DNA of 64,000 bases from an uncultured Flavobacteriales bacterium (lineage in GTDB: Bacteria > Bacteroidota > Bacteroidia > Flavobacteriales_G > Salibacteraceae). The notes under the pieces are model-generated. The model was given only the letters and a program-made list of their open reading frames with translations, searched no databases and was not told the origin of the DNA. Below are positions 17,518-25,869 of the stretch, in pieces. The stretch is taken from assembly GCA_943788725.1 (NCBI GenBank), contig CALSRJ010000005.1, forward strand, positions 227,132 through 291,131, given 5' to 3'. Position numbers and translations under genes: made by a program. The stretch's first letter is position 1. The number at the start of each line of letters is the position of its first letter.

Positions 17518-19044
17518 TTACAAGTCGAACTTGATGCCTTGAGCCAATGGCAGCTCGGTGCTCCAGTTGATCGTGTTTGTCTGTCGACGCATATAAGCCT
17601 TCCAAGCATCTGATCCACTTTCACGTCCTCCGCCGGTTTCCTTTTCGCCGCCAAAAGCGCCACCGATCTCAGCACCGCTTGTGCCGATGTTGACGTTGGC
17701 AATACCACAGTCAGACCCTTGATGACTCAAGAAGATCTCACTCTCTCGCATATTGGTGGTCATGATGGCTGAGCTCAAGCCTTGCTTTACGCCGTTTTGT
17801 AATGCCAAAGCCTCTTCAAATGTGGAATATTTGAGGAGGTACAAAATCGGTGCGAATGTCTCTTCTTGTACGATTTCCCAGGAGTTGTCTGCTTCGGCAA
17901 TCGCTGGCTGCACGTAGCACCCGCTTTCGTATCCGGCACCGGTCAACACACCGCCTTCCACCACCATCGTACCGCCAGAGCGCTTGATTTCAGTGATGGC
18001 GTTTTCGTACATGCCTACTGCATCTGTATCGATCAGTGGACCAACATGGTTGTTCACGTCCAATGGATCACCGATGCGCAATTGACCGTATGCTTTTTTG
18101 AGGGTCTCTTTGACTTCGTTGTAGATGCTTTCATGGATGATTAAGCGTCGCGTTGATGTGCAGCGTTGACCAGCAGTTCCAACAGCGCCAAATACGATAC
18201 CGGGAACGGCAATCTTAAGATCGGCATTGGGCGTGAGGATGATGGCGTTGTTTCCGCCCAGTTCGAGGATGGTCTTACCCAATCGTCGACCGACCGCTTC
18301 ACCGACCTTTTTACCCATGCGGATAGACCCTGTTGCTGAGACCAAAGGCACACGCTTGTCATTGCTCATCAATTGCCCAATCTCGTAATTGCCTACTACC
18401 AAGCAATTCACTCCCTCCGGCACCTCGTTGCGTTCAAATACATCTTCTACGATCTTCATACATGCGATCGCGCATAAAGGCACTTTCTCTGATGGTTTCC
18501 ATACGCACACATCTCCACATACCCAAGCGAGCATGCTGTTCCACGCCCAAACGGCAACGGGAAAGTTGAAAGCCGAGATGATCCCGACCACTCCCATGGG
18601 ATGGTACTGCTCATACATGCGGTGCATGGCGCGCTCGCTGTGCATGGTCAGGCCGTGCAATTGGCGGGAAAGTCCCACTGCGAAATCGCAGATGTCAATC
18701 ATTTCCTGCACCTCTCCGAGGCCTTCCTGATAGCTTTTGCCCATCTCATAGCTCACCAATTGGCCGAGCTCATCTTTCTTTTCGCGCAATGCCTCTCCGA
18801 TCTGACGCACTACTTCGCCTCTTTTGGGAGCGGGCCTCATCCTCCAGGTATCGAACGCTTTTTGAGCGAGACCGATTACTTCTTCATAGTTCTCTGCTGA
18901 GGAGCCATTGACAGTGGCAATTTTGCTGCCGTCTACAGGTGTAAACGATTCAAAGGTCTGGCCTGTGGATGCAATCCATCGTTTTCCAGTGTAAGTTCCT
19001 TGGTTGATGGATGCAATGCCCAGTGCGGTGAGTGTGTCTTTCAT
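17518..19044 (-). CDS. ALDH7-family dehydrogenase, probable L-aminoadipate-semialdehyde (piperideine-6-carboxylate) dehydrogenase
   Basis: A 508-residue aldehyde dehydrogenase. The catalytic Cys295 sits in GTAGQRCTSTRR and the general base Glu261 in ELGGNNAI, both diagnostic of the ALDH7/antiquitin branch rather than generic ALDH. The enzyme oxidises aminoadipate semialdehyde with NAD+ in lysine breakdown. Length is as expected. It stands alone: the left neighbour is convergent and the 110 bases upstream of its start are AT-rich with no obvious gene. No other lysine-degradation genes are in the window. Confidence 0.85.
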   Translation of the reverse strand: MKDTLTALGIASINQGTYTGKRWIASTGQTFESFTPVDGSKIATVNGSSAENYEEVIGLAQKAFDTWRMRPAPKRGEVVRQIGEALREKKDELGQLVSYEMGKSYQEGLGEVQEMIDICDFAVGLSRQLHGLTMHSERAMHRMYEQYHPMGVVGIISAFNFPVAVWAWNSMLAWVCGDVCVWKPSEKVPLCAIACMKIVEDVFERNEVPEGVNCLVVGNYEIGQLMSNDKRVPLVSATGSIRMGKKVGEAVGRRLGKTILELGGNNAIILTPNADLKIAVPGIVFGAVGTAGQRCTSTRRLIIHESIYNEVKETLKKAYGQLRIGDPLDVNNHVGPLIDTDAVGMYENAITEIKRSGGTMVVEGGVLTGAGYESGCYVQPAIAEADNSWEIVQEETFAPILYLLKYSTFEEALALQNGVKQGLSSAIMTTNMRESEIFLSHQGSDCGIANVNIGTSGAEIGGAFGGEKETGGGRESGSDAWKAYMRRQTNTINWSTELPLAQGIKFDL

Positions 19045-19154
19045 ATTTTCAACTTTCTAGCGTACAAAAGTACAGTCCCAATTTCGCTATGGGCGAATTT
19101 TCACTACTACTTTTCAAGTGATTGGTTTTTTAGGGAGAAATGAAGTCTGAATGA

Positions 19155-19799
19155 TTAAATCACCTCGTCCAGCCAAGCACTTACCTCTTGTGCGTGGGTG
19201 TAAACCATGAAGTGAGGTCCACCCTGCACTCGCTCATCTGGTCGAATGTTTCGTATCGGAAACACTGCGTCAGCAGTGCCGTGAATGTGGGAGATATTCG
19301 AGAGCTTGTGTTCTCCATTCCAGGATACGATCTTATCTGTAGACCAGTCTACAATGCGTTCATCTGAACGCTCGAGCAAATCAAAGAGCATTTCCTTATC
19401 AGAACCTTCGCGTACGCCAAAAAACCAGGCGGTGAGCTCTTTGAAGTGGAGCAATTTGGACGCGGGCAGGAGCTTTTGAAGATGGACCAAGCCGATCAAG
19501 TTGAGGTTGATGGGCATCTCTGTTTTGCTCTTCACAGAACTGATTAACACGACTTGCTTTACGGGAATGCGCTTGGCCATTTCGATGGCCATGATTCCTC
19601 CGAACGAGAGGCCAACCAAGACAGATTGTTGCGGATTTTCAATGGATTGGCCCATACGGACCGCGTAAGCTTCCATCGTTTCGTCCGGATTGGGGGCTAA
19701 CCAAGGCAGGTGGTGGATGTCTATGCTCTTCTTCAACTGAAGACGTGAGAAGACCGTTTCATCCGCTCCTAAACCACTGATGAAATAGACAGGCGTCAC
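19155..19799 (-). CDS. Alpha/beta hydrolase
   Basis: A 214-residue cytoplasmic alpha/beta hydrolase. The nucleophile elbow is GLSFGG near residue 65, and a C-terminal histidine lies in GGPHFMV. An Asp in HIHGTADAVFPI completes the triad. It starts with GTG overlapping the stop of the preceding gene (GTGA), so it is the last member of the five-gene chain that begins with dnaG. Substrate is unknown. Confidence 0.75.
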   Translation of the reverse strand: MTPVYFISGLGADETVFSRLQLKKSIDIHHLPWLAPNPDETMEAYAVRMGQSIENPQQSVLVGLSFGGIMAIEMAKRIPVKQVVLISSVKSKTEMPINLNLIGLVHLQKLLPASKLLHFKELTAWFFGVREGSDKEMLFDLLERSDERIVDWSTDKIVSWNGEHKLSNISHIHGTADAVFPIRNIRPDERVQGGPHFMVYTHAQEVSAWLDEVI

Positions 19800-20224
19800 A
19801 ATTTTTCTGTCATGAAGTTTTGGGAGGGGGCGTCGTAGAAAATGCGGCCAACCACTTCCGGCAATTTAGGCTGCTTTTCTTCTACTAAATCAACAATGAA
19901 CCCGCTGAATTCATAGCCCCATTCTTGTTCGTCTGTCGGCACATTTCTCGTGTCTAGGACGATGGATTTGGGTTGATGCTTTTTGGCGAAGAAACTCACG
20001 TCGCACACCATGTCAAAAGGGACGGTAAATTCGAAAGATCCATTGTTGTTCGCCATAACGGTATAGAAGTCACCTGCCGCGCTGGTCACGCGAATACTTG
20101 CATGCTTTACCTGTCCTCCTTCTGCGTCTTGAATGGTTCCACCCAGCAGCAAGTTGTTGTCCTTGGATTGTGCGAATCCAGTTCCGACAAGCAGGCTGAA
20201 GGCTATAGCAACAATCCACTTCAT
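19796..20224 (-). CDS. Secreted carboxypeptidase-regulatory-like protein A
   Basis: A 142-residue exported protein (signal ends GFAQ). It carries a single transthyretin-like beta-sandwich (residues 25-110) of the carboxypeptidase-regulatory type: GGTIQDAEGGQ, NGSFEF and VLDTRNVPTDEQEW. It ends VGRIFYDAPSQNF. It is paralogous to the next gene upstream and to the gene at 39785, sharing the block D-T/S-R-x-V/I-P-x3-E and a terminal VxxIxF motif. It overlaps both neighbours by four bases. It has no catalytic residues and may be a periplasmic or surface scaffold. Confidence 0.7.
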   Translation of the reverse strand: MKWIVAIAFSLLVGTGFAQSKDNNLLLGGTIQDAEGGQVKHASIRVTSAAGDFYTVMANNNGSFEFTVPFDMVCDVSFFAKKHQPKSIVLDTRNVPTDEQEWGYEFSGFIVDLVEEKQPKLPEVVGRIFYDAPSQNFMTEKL

Positions 20225-20649
20225 GGGTCACGATTCACAAAGTTTCCGACGGCGGGGTCGAACAGAATATAAGCTACTTGCTTTGCAGGGGAGGTGTCAT
20301 CCCCTTCAATTAAGGTCACTCGGAAGCCCCCGTATTCGTAGTTATACTCCTGTTCAGATGCCGGTATGTTACGCGTGTCAAAAACCAACATCTTCGACTC
20401 AAAACCTTCTTTGGAAAGGACAATCTCAAAGTACAAATCGAAGTCTACCCCAAAGTCGAACCTACCGTTGGGTTGCGTCTTTTTTTTCTGGATCACTTTG
20501 CCTTCCTTATTCTGAAGTTCAATGGACACGGCCTTCATGGGAAGTCCGTTGTTTCCGTAGACCACGCCATCTATGGCAACGTCGGGTGTTTGAGCAACGG
20601 AAGGGATGGAGAAGGCCAAGGCGAAAAGTGCTGTGGCGAGGCGGATCAT
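20221..20649 (-). CDS. Secreted carboxypeptidase-regulatory-like protein B
   Basis: A 142-residue exported protein (signal ends SVAQ), the same length as its downstream paralogue. Visible blocks are DGVVYGNNGLP, NGRFDFGVD, VFDTRNIPASEQEY and VAYILFDPAVGNF. The two most likely arose by tandem duplication, but identity is now modest. It overlaps the mscS stop by four bases (ATGA). Function is unknown. Confidence 0.7.
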   Translation of the reverse strand: MIRLATALFALAFSIPSVAQTPDVAIDGVVYGNNGLPMKAVSIELQNKEGKVIQKKKTQPNGRFDFGVDFDLYFEIVLSKEGFESKMLVFDTRNIPASEQEYNYEYGGFRVTLIEGDDTSPAKQVAYILFDPAVGNFVNRDP

Positions 20650-21485
20650 GGCTTTTCGTTGAAGAAGTGGACATCCCGTTGAGGGAAAGGAATGCGAACG
20701 TGCTTTTCACGGAACTGGGCATCGATTTCGAAGCGTAATTCGCTTCGCACAAATTCAATCTCCCATGAATTACGCGCCCAAAAGAAGACCTCAAAGTCAA
20801 GGCTAGAGTCTCCAAAATTCTTGAACTGCACCTTGACGGGCATGTTCTGGTCTACCGCTGGATTCTTCTTCACGATGTCTGTTAGGATATCACGGACCAA
20901 GGCAGTGTCTGACCCATATGCTACACCCACTTTTACGTTGAATCGCGTGAGGTCATCCATGGTGGTCCAGTTGATCACGTTGTCTGAAACCAACTTGCTG
21001 TTCGGAACGATCATGGTGATGCCATCGCGCGTCTTGATCTTGCTCGTTCGAAAATCGATCTCGATGATCCGGCCGACGGTATTGTTGAACTCCACGATGT
21101 CGCCCACCTTCACCGTGCCTCCGAAAAGCAGGATGAGTCCGCTGGTGAAGTCGTTGAAGATCTGTTGAATGCCCAATCCAACGCCGACCAATAAGGCGGC
21201 AGAACCAGCGAGCAGAAGCGTAAGGTCAACGCCGACCGTTTCCAGTACGATGGCGGTAGAGGTAGTGTAAGCGAAGTAGGCGGCCAATTTTTCGAGCGCG
21301 TACAATGTGCTGCGCTCCATCCAATCCCTCCGCTTGATACTGCGGTCGATGAAAACGCGGAAGATTTTCAAGGTGACCCAAGTGGCGAAGTAGATGATGA
21401 TGATCAAGCCTACGTTGAATACCGTCAGTGAGAAATCCTTGTAGCCAAAGATTTCGAATTCGATTATGGCTTGTATCCTTTCCAT
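20646..21485 (-). CDS. MscS-family mechanosensitive channel
   Basis: A 279-residue small-conductance mechanosensitive channel family protein. Three N-terminal helices (residues about 18-40, 60-85, 88-110) are followed by the conserved pore and beta domain: FTSGLILLFGGTVKVGDIVEF, then FRTSKIKTRDG and VPNSKLVSDNVINW. The ATG at 21485 shares one base with the dnaG stop (TGATG); a TTG three bases earlier is the alternative start. Length is typical of plain MscS. It protects against osmotic downshock. Confidence 0.88.
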   Translation of the reverse strand: MERIQAIIEFEIFGYKDFSLTVFNVGLIIIIYFATWVTLKIFRVFIDRSIKRRDWMERSTLYALEKLAAYFAYTTSTAIVLETVGVDLTLLLAGSAALLVGVGLGIQQIFNDFTSGLILLFGGTVKVGDIVEFNNTVGRIIEIDFRTSKIKTRDGITMIVPNSKLVSDNVINWTTMDDLTRFNVKVGVAYGSDTALVRDILTDIVKKNPAVDQNMPVKVQFKNFGDSSLDFEVFFWARNSWEIEFVRSELRFEIDAQFREKHVRIPFPQRDVHFFNEKP

Positions 21486-23443
21486 CAATGCAATACGGTT
21501 CTGCCGAGTTTCTTGTTGATCTCACGCTTGATGCTTTCCAGCTTCATTTGGCGCATGAGGAATTGTGTAGCGTCAGCTCCTAGTAGGGTCTGTTCTTTCA
21601 AGGCTTCTTGATTTTCCTTGAGCATGCGTTTTACGCGTTTGTCCTTGTATGCGTAGATCGATTCAAGCACGGCCCGGCGGAGTTTCTTTTCTTCTGGCAT
21701 CACAATGATCTCTTTTCGCTCCCAGTTGTCAAGGTTGTAAGGAAAGCTCATCATATCCACAAACAGTTCGCGCAGCGCGTCGTTTTCGTGGTTGATGAAG
21801 GTGTTGACCTGGAGCTTTTCGTGCTGATCCATGTGCTTGGAAAGGGCCTCGAAGAGATTCCTGAGTGATTGGTTTTCGAAGTACAGTTCATCTTGTTCAA
21901 TTTCGTTCAAAAGGAAATCAATCACATTGATGGCTTCTGGTTCGGGTTGATCCTCTTCCACCTTATCCTCCAAGGTGAAGGTATGGTCGTGGTAATTGAT
22001 CATGATCCGCAGGATGTCGCGCTCTTGAAATTCTAAGGTGTCTTCAGCAAATTTCTTTTCCTCGATGAACGAGGATTCAATGACTGGCGGTTCTGGAAAT
22101 TCATCTTCCCTGTGGTTGGATGAGCGGAAACGTTGCTTGTGTTGCTTGCGCAGCGACTTGTTCAGTTCTGAGATCAGCGCCTTTTCGGAGACGTGCATCA
22201 GCTTGCTGCACTCGGTGATGTAGATCGACCGCAGAATGGTATCGGGGATCAGGGCGATGCTGTCAACCATGGTATGGATCACCTCATTGGTCTTAATGGG
22301 GTCGCCGTGGGCATCCTTCATCAAAAGATCCGCCTTAAAGACTATGAAATCGCGCGCATTGTCTTTCAAGTACTCCTTGATTTCGATGCGGTCGTGTTCC
22401 TTGCTGAACGTGTCGGGGTCATGCCCATCGGGCAAAAGGACCACCTTCACATTTACGCCTTGTTCTAGGATGATGTCGATACCGCGCAAGCTTGCTTTGA
22501 TGCCTGCGGGGTCGCCATCGTAGACCAAGGTTACCGTCTTTGTATAGCGCGATACGAGCTTGATCTGATCTTTGGTGAGCGCCGTTCCAGAAGAGGCAAC
22601 GGTATTTTCAATCCCTTTTTGGTGAAAGGCGATGACGTCTGTATAGCCTTCAACCAGATAGACATTCTCCTCCTTCGCAATGGATTGCTTGGCGAAGTAG
22701 ATGCCGTAGAGCGTGCTACTCTTATCGTAGATGGCATTCTCCGGGGAGTTGATGTACTTCGGAATGTTCTTGTCTGCCTTGAGCGTGCGACCACCAAATC
22801 CGATTACCCTTCCGCTCAGGTTGTGGATCGGAAAAATGACGCGGCCTTTGTACCCGTCGTACTTCCTCCCGTTTTTTTCTTTTACCAGAGCGGTGGCCAG
22901 CAAGTATTCTTCTTTGTATCCTCGATCGGCCGACTCGTCGGTGAAGGCTTGATAGTTATCGGGATTGTAGCCAAGTTGGAATTTTTTGATGGCACTTTCC
23001 TTGAAATCGCGCTCCTTGAAATAGCTCAATCCAATGTTTTGACCCTCTTCTGAATGCCAAAGCTGCTCGGTAAACCATTTCTGGGCAAACTCATTGATGA
23101 CGTATAGGCTCTCCCGTTCGTTGCGCGCTTCCTCTTGTTCGGGAGAGGGCTTCTCTTCTTCGAGTTCGATGTTGTAGCGCTTGGCCAGCCACCGCAACGC
23201 TTCGGGGTAGGTGAAGTGCTCGTGTTCCATGATGAAGCTCACCACGTTTCCTCCTTTCCCTGAACTGAAATCTTTGAAGATGCCTTTAGCAGGAGACACC
23301 ATGAATGATGGGGTTTTTTCATCCGTCCAAGGACTCAAACCCTTGAAGCTCGATCCCGATTTCTTCAGGTTTACGAACTCGCCAACCACCTCATCGATGC
23401 GTGCAGCATGGAGAATCTCATCAACTTTGTGGGGTGGAATCAT
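21485..23443 (-). CDS. dnaG: DNA primase DnaG, zinc-ligand-less
   Basis: A 652-residue replicative primase. The N-terminal zinc-binding domain is present in outline, but all four ligands are replaced: the positions of the usual Cys-x2-His and Cys-x2-Cys are Ser37, Thr40, Asp58 and Ser61 (SPWT ... DFSS), while the intervening DEKTPSF and SGKGGN blocks are kept. The TOPRIM catalytic core is intact (LVEGYTDVIA, VYDGDPAG). The C-terminal helicase-binding region is present. It heads a leftward chain of five overlapping genes. Ligand loss is probably a lineage trait rather than decay, since the frame and core are intact. Confidence 0.93.
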   Translation of the reverse strand: MIPPHKVDEILHAARIDEVVGEFVNLKKSGSSFKGLSPWTDEKTPSFMVSPAKGIFKDFSSGKGGNVVSFIMEHEHFTYPEALRWLAKRYNIELEEEKPSPEQEEARNERESLYVINEFAQKWFTEQLWHSEEGQNIGLSYFKERDFKESAIKKFQLGYNPDNYQAFTDESADRGYKEEYLLATALVKEKNGRKYDGYKGRVIFPIHNLSGRVIGFGGRTLKADKNIPKYINSPENAIYDKSSTLYGIYFAKQSIAKEENVYLVEGYTDVIAFHQKGIENTVASSGTALTKDQIKLVSRYTKTVTLVYDGDPAGIKASLRGIDIILEQGVNVKVVLLPDGHDPDTFSKEHDRIEIKEYLKDNARDFIVFKADLLMKDAHGDPIKTNEVIHTMVDSIALIPDTILRSIYITECSKLMHVSEKALISELNKSLRKQHKQRFRSSNHREDEFPEPPVIESSFIEEKKFAEDTLEFQERDILRIMINYHDHTFTLEDKVEEDQPEPEAINVIDFLLNEIEQDELYFENQSLRNLFEALSKHMDQHEKLQVNTFINHENDALRELFVDMMSFPYNLDNWERKEIIVMPEEKKLRRAVLESIYAYKDKRVKRMLKENQEALKEQTLLGADATQFLMRQMKLESIKREINKKLGRTVLH

Positions 23444-23485
23444 TGCTTACGAAGGTAGTATACCGCGGTGCAAAAGCCAGCGTCC

Positions 23486-23932
23486 TTACTCGGCTTTCTC
23501 TACGTCGAAATTCATCTTTTGCAGCAGGGATCCATCGGTGTTGTAGAAGCTCCAGCTGCCGGTCTTTTCATCGTTTGAGAACTGCCCTTCATAGCGTTTA
23601 ATCCCATCTGGCCAGTAGACTTCCTTCTTTCCTTCTTTGCTGCCGTGTTCGTAAAAACCGAGGCTCCAGAGTTGCCCGGAATTGTAATAATAACGCCACT
23701 CTCCGTGGCGCAGGCCATCCTTGTCAAAGCTCCCGAAATACTCGCGCGTACCGTCTTCGTAAAATTTCTCCTCCTTGACTTTCACGGATTGCCCATCCTC
23801 TTCAAAGTAAAAGCCAACCAGCTTTGGCTGTGTTTCCGTCCAACTGTCAATCACCTTGCGTTCTGGCTCCTTTTCACATGCTGTATTCACGGCCATCACA
23901 CCGACCAATAAAAACATCATCCACTTTTTCAT
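23486..23932 (-). CDS. MORN-repeat lipoprotein (YwqK-like)
   Basis: A 148-residue lipoprotein; MKKWMMFLLVGVMAVNTAC provides signal and lipobox, so the 39-residue upstream extension was not used. Repeats such as YFGSFDKDGLRHGEW, LGFYEHGSKEG and YEGQFSNDEKTGSW are MORN-like units of the type annotated as YwqK antitoxin components. The toxin-antitoxin label for this family is doubtful, and no toxin partner is adjacent. It lies 42 bases before the dnaG start in the same direction. Confidence 0.7.
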   Translation of the reverse strand: MKKWMMFLLVGVMAVNTACEKEPERKVIDSWTETQPKLVGFYFEEDGQSVKVKEEKFYEDGTREYFGSFDKDGLRHGEWRYYYNSGQLWSLGFYEHGSKEGKKEVYWPDGIKRYEGQFSNDEKTGSWSFYNTDGSLLQKMNFDVEKAE

Positions 23933-24301
23933 GTGCTCAAAAATAATCGCGTTGTTGAATTTATCAAGCGGGATTGAGTAACTGGATGGTGCAATTTCAG
24001 ATAAGTCCATGTCCTGCGCGGAATGAATAGTAATAGTATAAAGCACCAAAAGAAATAAGGAAGTCTAGAATGGCGGAGGGAGAAAATGTCGACTATTCGG
24101 GTTGTAGCCTTTTAAAACACTGCAATCCGTCTCAAATTAGTCAAATGAACAAGTCCTTTCAACTTGATTTAAATGGAGGTAACCTTATGGTTATTTGAAA
24201 AAAAAGTATAATTGATGTCTAATTTCGAATGGAAATGTACGTAATCGTTAAAAAACCAACGATTGATCGACGCATTCGATTCGTGTAAAAACTTGTTGCT
24301 T
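23933..24301. promoter_or_regulatory. AT-rich intergenic region with candidate promoter and operator for the sugar porter
   Basis: No gene is seen in these 369 bases between divergent genes. On the + strand TTTG at 24194-24197 and TAATTTCG at 24220-24227 approximate the -33 and -7 elements, with a rather long 22-base spacer. Just downstream, AATCGTT (24243-24249) and AACGATT (24258-24264) form a perfect 7-base inverted repeat with an 8-base spacer. That is where a repressor operator would sit for the 24302 gene. Confidence 0.4.
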
Positions 24302-25858
24302 ATGAGGTCTGAAAGATACGTCATTGCTATGATCGCCATGATTGTAGCCTTGGGTGGTTTGCTCATGGGTTTTGATGCTTCGGTCATCTCCGGAGTGGTT
24401 AAATTCATAGAACCTGAATTTGGGCTCACGAAACTTGAACTGGGATGGTCTGTGGCCTCCTTAACGCTAACGGCAACCTTGGCGATGATGATATCCGGCC
24501 CGCTGAGTGATCGGTTTGGAAGAAGGTCTGTATTACGCGTAGCTGCGATTCTGTATGCCATTTCGGCGCTCGCCTCCGCCTTTGCTCCTACATTTTTAAC
24601 CCTTGTGATTGCTCGGATGATCGGCGGGTTAGGAGTTGGTGCATCCTTGATCCTGGCGCCTATGTACATCGCGGAAATGTCACCTCCCGACATTCGCGGT
24701 AGGATGGTATCGTTCAATCAGTTGAACATTGTCATCGGTATATCGCTTGCGTTTTTCACCAACTACTTGATCTTGCATTGGGGAAAGTCCGATGCTTCAT
24801 GGGCGGTTTGGCTCAAATTGGATGAACACAATTGGCGTTGGATGTTGGGACTGGAAACGCTTCCAGCGGTGTTGTATTTCTTTGGACTTTTCTTCGTGCC
24901 CAAGAGTCCTCGTTGGCTCATCTTGAAGGGGAAAGTGGCTGAGGCGAAGTCGATCATGGCCAAATTGACCTCTGAGGCGGAAGCAGAAGCCGCTCTTGAG
25001 GAAATTCGAAAAAGTGATCTCGCCAGAAAAGACGAACCCAAGGCAAGCGTCAAAGACTTGCTCAAACCAAGTTTGCGTTTGGTTCTCACGATTGGAATTG
25101 TCGTAGCCGTGCTCCAGCAGATTACCGGCATCAACTCTGTTTTCTTCTATGCACCTATGATCTTTGAACAATCGGGCATTGGAACCGACGCTTCGTTCGT
25201 TCAGGCCATTTTGGTCGGATTGGCTAATTTGGTGTTTACCGTATTGGCCATTCTCTTCATCGATCGTCTCGGTAGGAAACCCCTCTTGAGCTTTGGAGTC
25301 GCGGGCATTGCCCTCTGCATGTTCTTGCTTTCCTATGGATTTCATGCTGCCACCTATGAGGTGACCCAAGAGACGTTTATGGCCATCACCTCAGTGCAGG
25401 AAGCAGACGTCGTATCGGTCATCGGTCAGACCTACGCGAATGAATCTGCTTTTTTGGACGGCATTGCTCAGGTACTATCACCAGATGTGATTGAAGCGCA
25501 TAAAACTACGCTGATCAACTCCTCCATTCGCATGAATGCGATGTTGATCCTCTTTGCCATTTTGGGATTCGTGGCCTCGTTCGCGATCTCGATTGGACCC
25601 GTCATGTGGGTCCTGTTTTCAGAATTGTTTCCAAACAAAATCCGCGGCATTGCCATCTCTTTTGTCGGACTCATCAACTCCGGCGTCAGTTTCCTTGTCC
25701 AATGGATATTTCCATGGGAGTTGGAATTTTTGGGCAGTTCGGTGACCTTCCTAATCTACGGTCTTTTTGCAGCAGCGGGACTCATTTTTATCGTCAAGGT
25801 CATACCTGAAACGAAAGGAAAATCACTCGAAGAAATCGAAACGCAACTCGTACACTAA
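24302..25858 (+). CDS. MFS sugar porter (XylE/GLUT-like family)
   Basis: A 518-residue, 12-helix sugar porter. Signature motifs are present: DRFGRRSV in the loop between helices 2 and 3, PKSPRWL after helix 6, DRLGRKPL in the second half and PETKGKSLEEIE at the C-terminus. An insertion of about 60 residues lies between helices 9 and 10. The ATG at 24302 gives MRSERYVIAMIAM; 13 extra residues upstream were rejected as lacking family similarity. It is followed 11 bases later by GH16 and GH30 genes, so glucose or beta-gluco-oligosaccharide import is likely. Confidence 0.86.
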   Translation: MRSERYVIAMIAMIVALGGLLMGFDASVISGVVKFIEPEFGLTKLELGWSVASLTLTATLAMMISGPLSDRFGRRSVLRVAAILYAISALASAFAPTFLTLVIARMIGGLGVGASLILAPMYIAEMSPPDIRGRMVSFNQLNIVIGISLAFFTNYLILHWGKSDASWAVWLKLDEHNWRWMLGLETLPAVLYFFGLFFVPKSPRWLILKGKVAEAKSIMAKLTSEAEAEAALEEIRKSDLARKDEPKASVKDLLKPSLRLVLTIGIVVAVLQQITGINSVFFYAPMIFEQSGIGTDASFVQAILVGLANLVFTVLAILFIDRLGRKPLLSFGVAGIALCMFLLSYGFHAATYEVTQETFMAITSVQEADVVSVIGQTYANESAFLDGIAQVLSPDVIEAHKTTLINSSIRMNAMLILFAILGFVASFAISIGPVMWVLFSELFPNKIRGIAISFVGLINSGVSFLVQWIFPWELEFLGSSVTFLIYGLFAAAGLIFIVKVIPETKGKSLEEIETQLVH

Positions 25859-25869
25859 ATCAGTTTGTC

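Noticed and set aside
23486..23932. Toxin-antitoxin system suggested by the YwqK-like name
   Set aside because: No toxin gene is adjacent and the protein is a lipid-anchored MORN-repeat protein, so a toxin-antitoxin role is unsupported.
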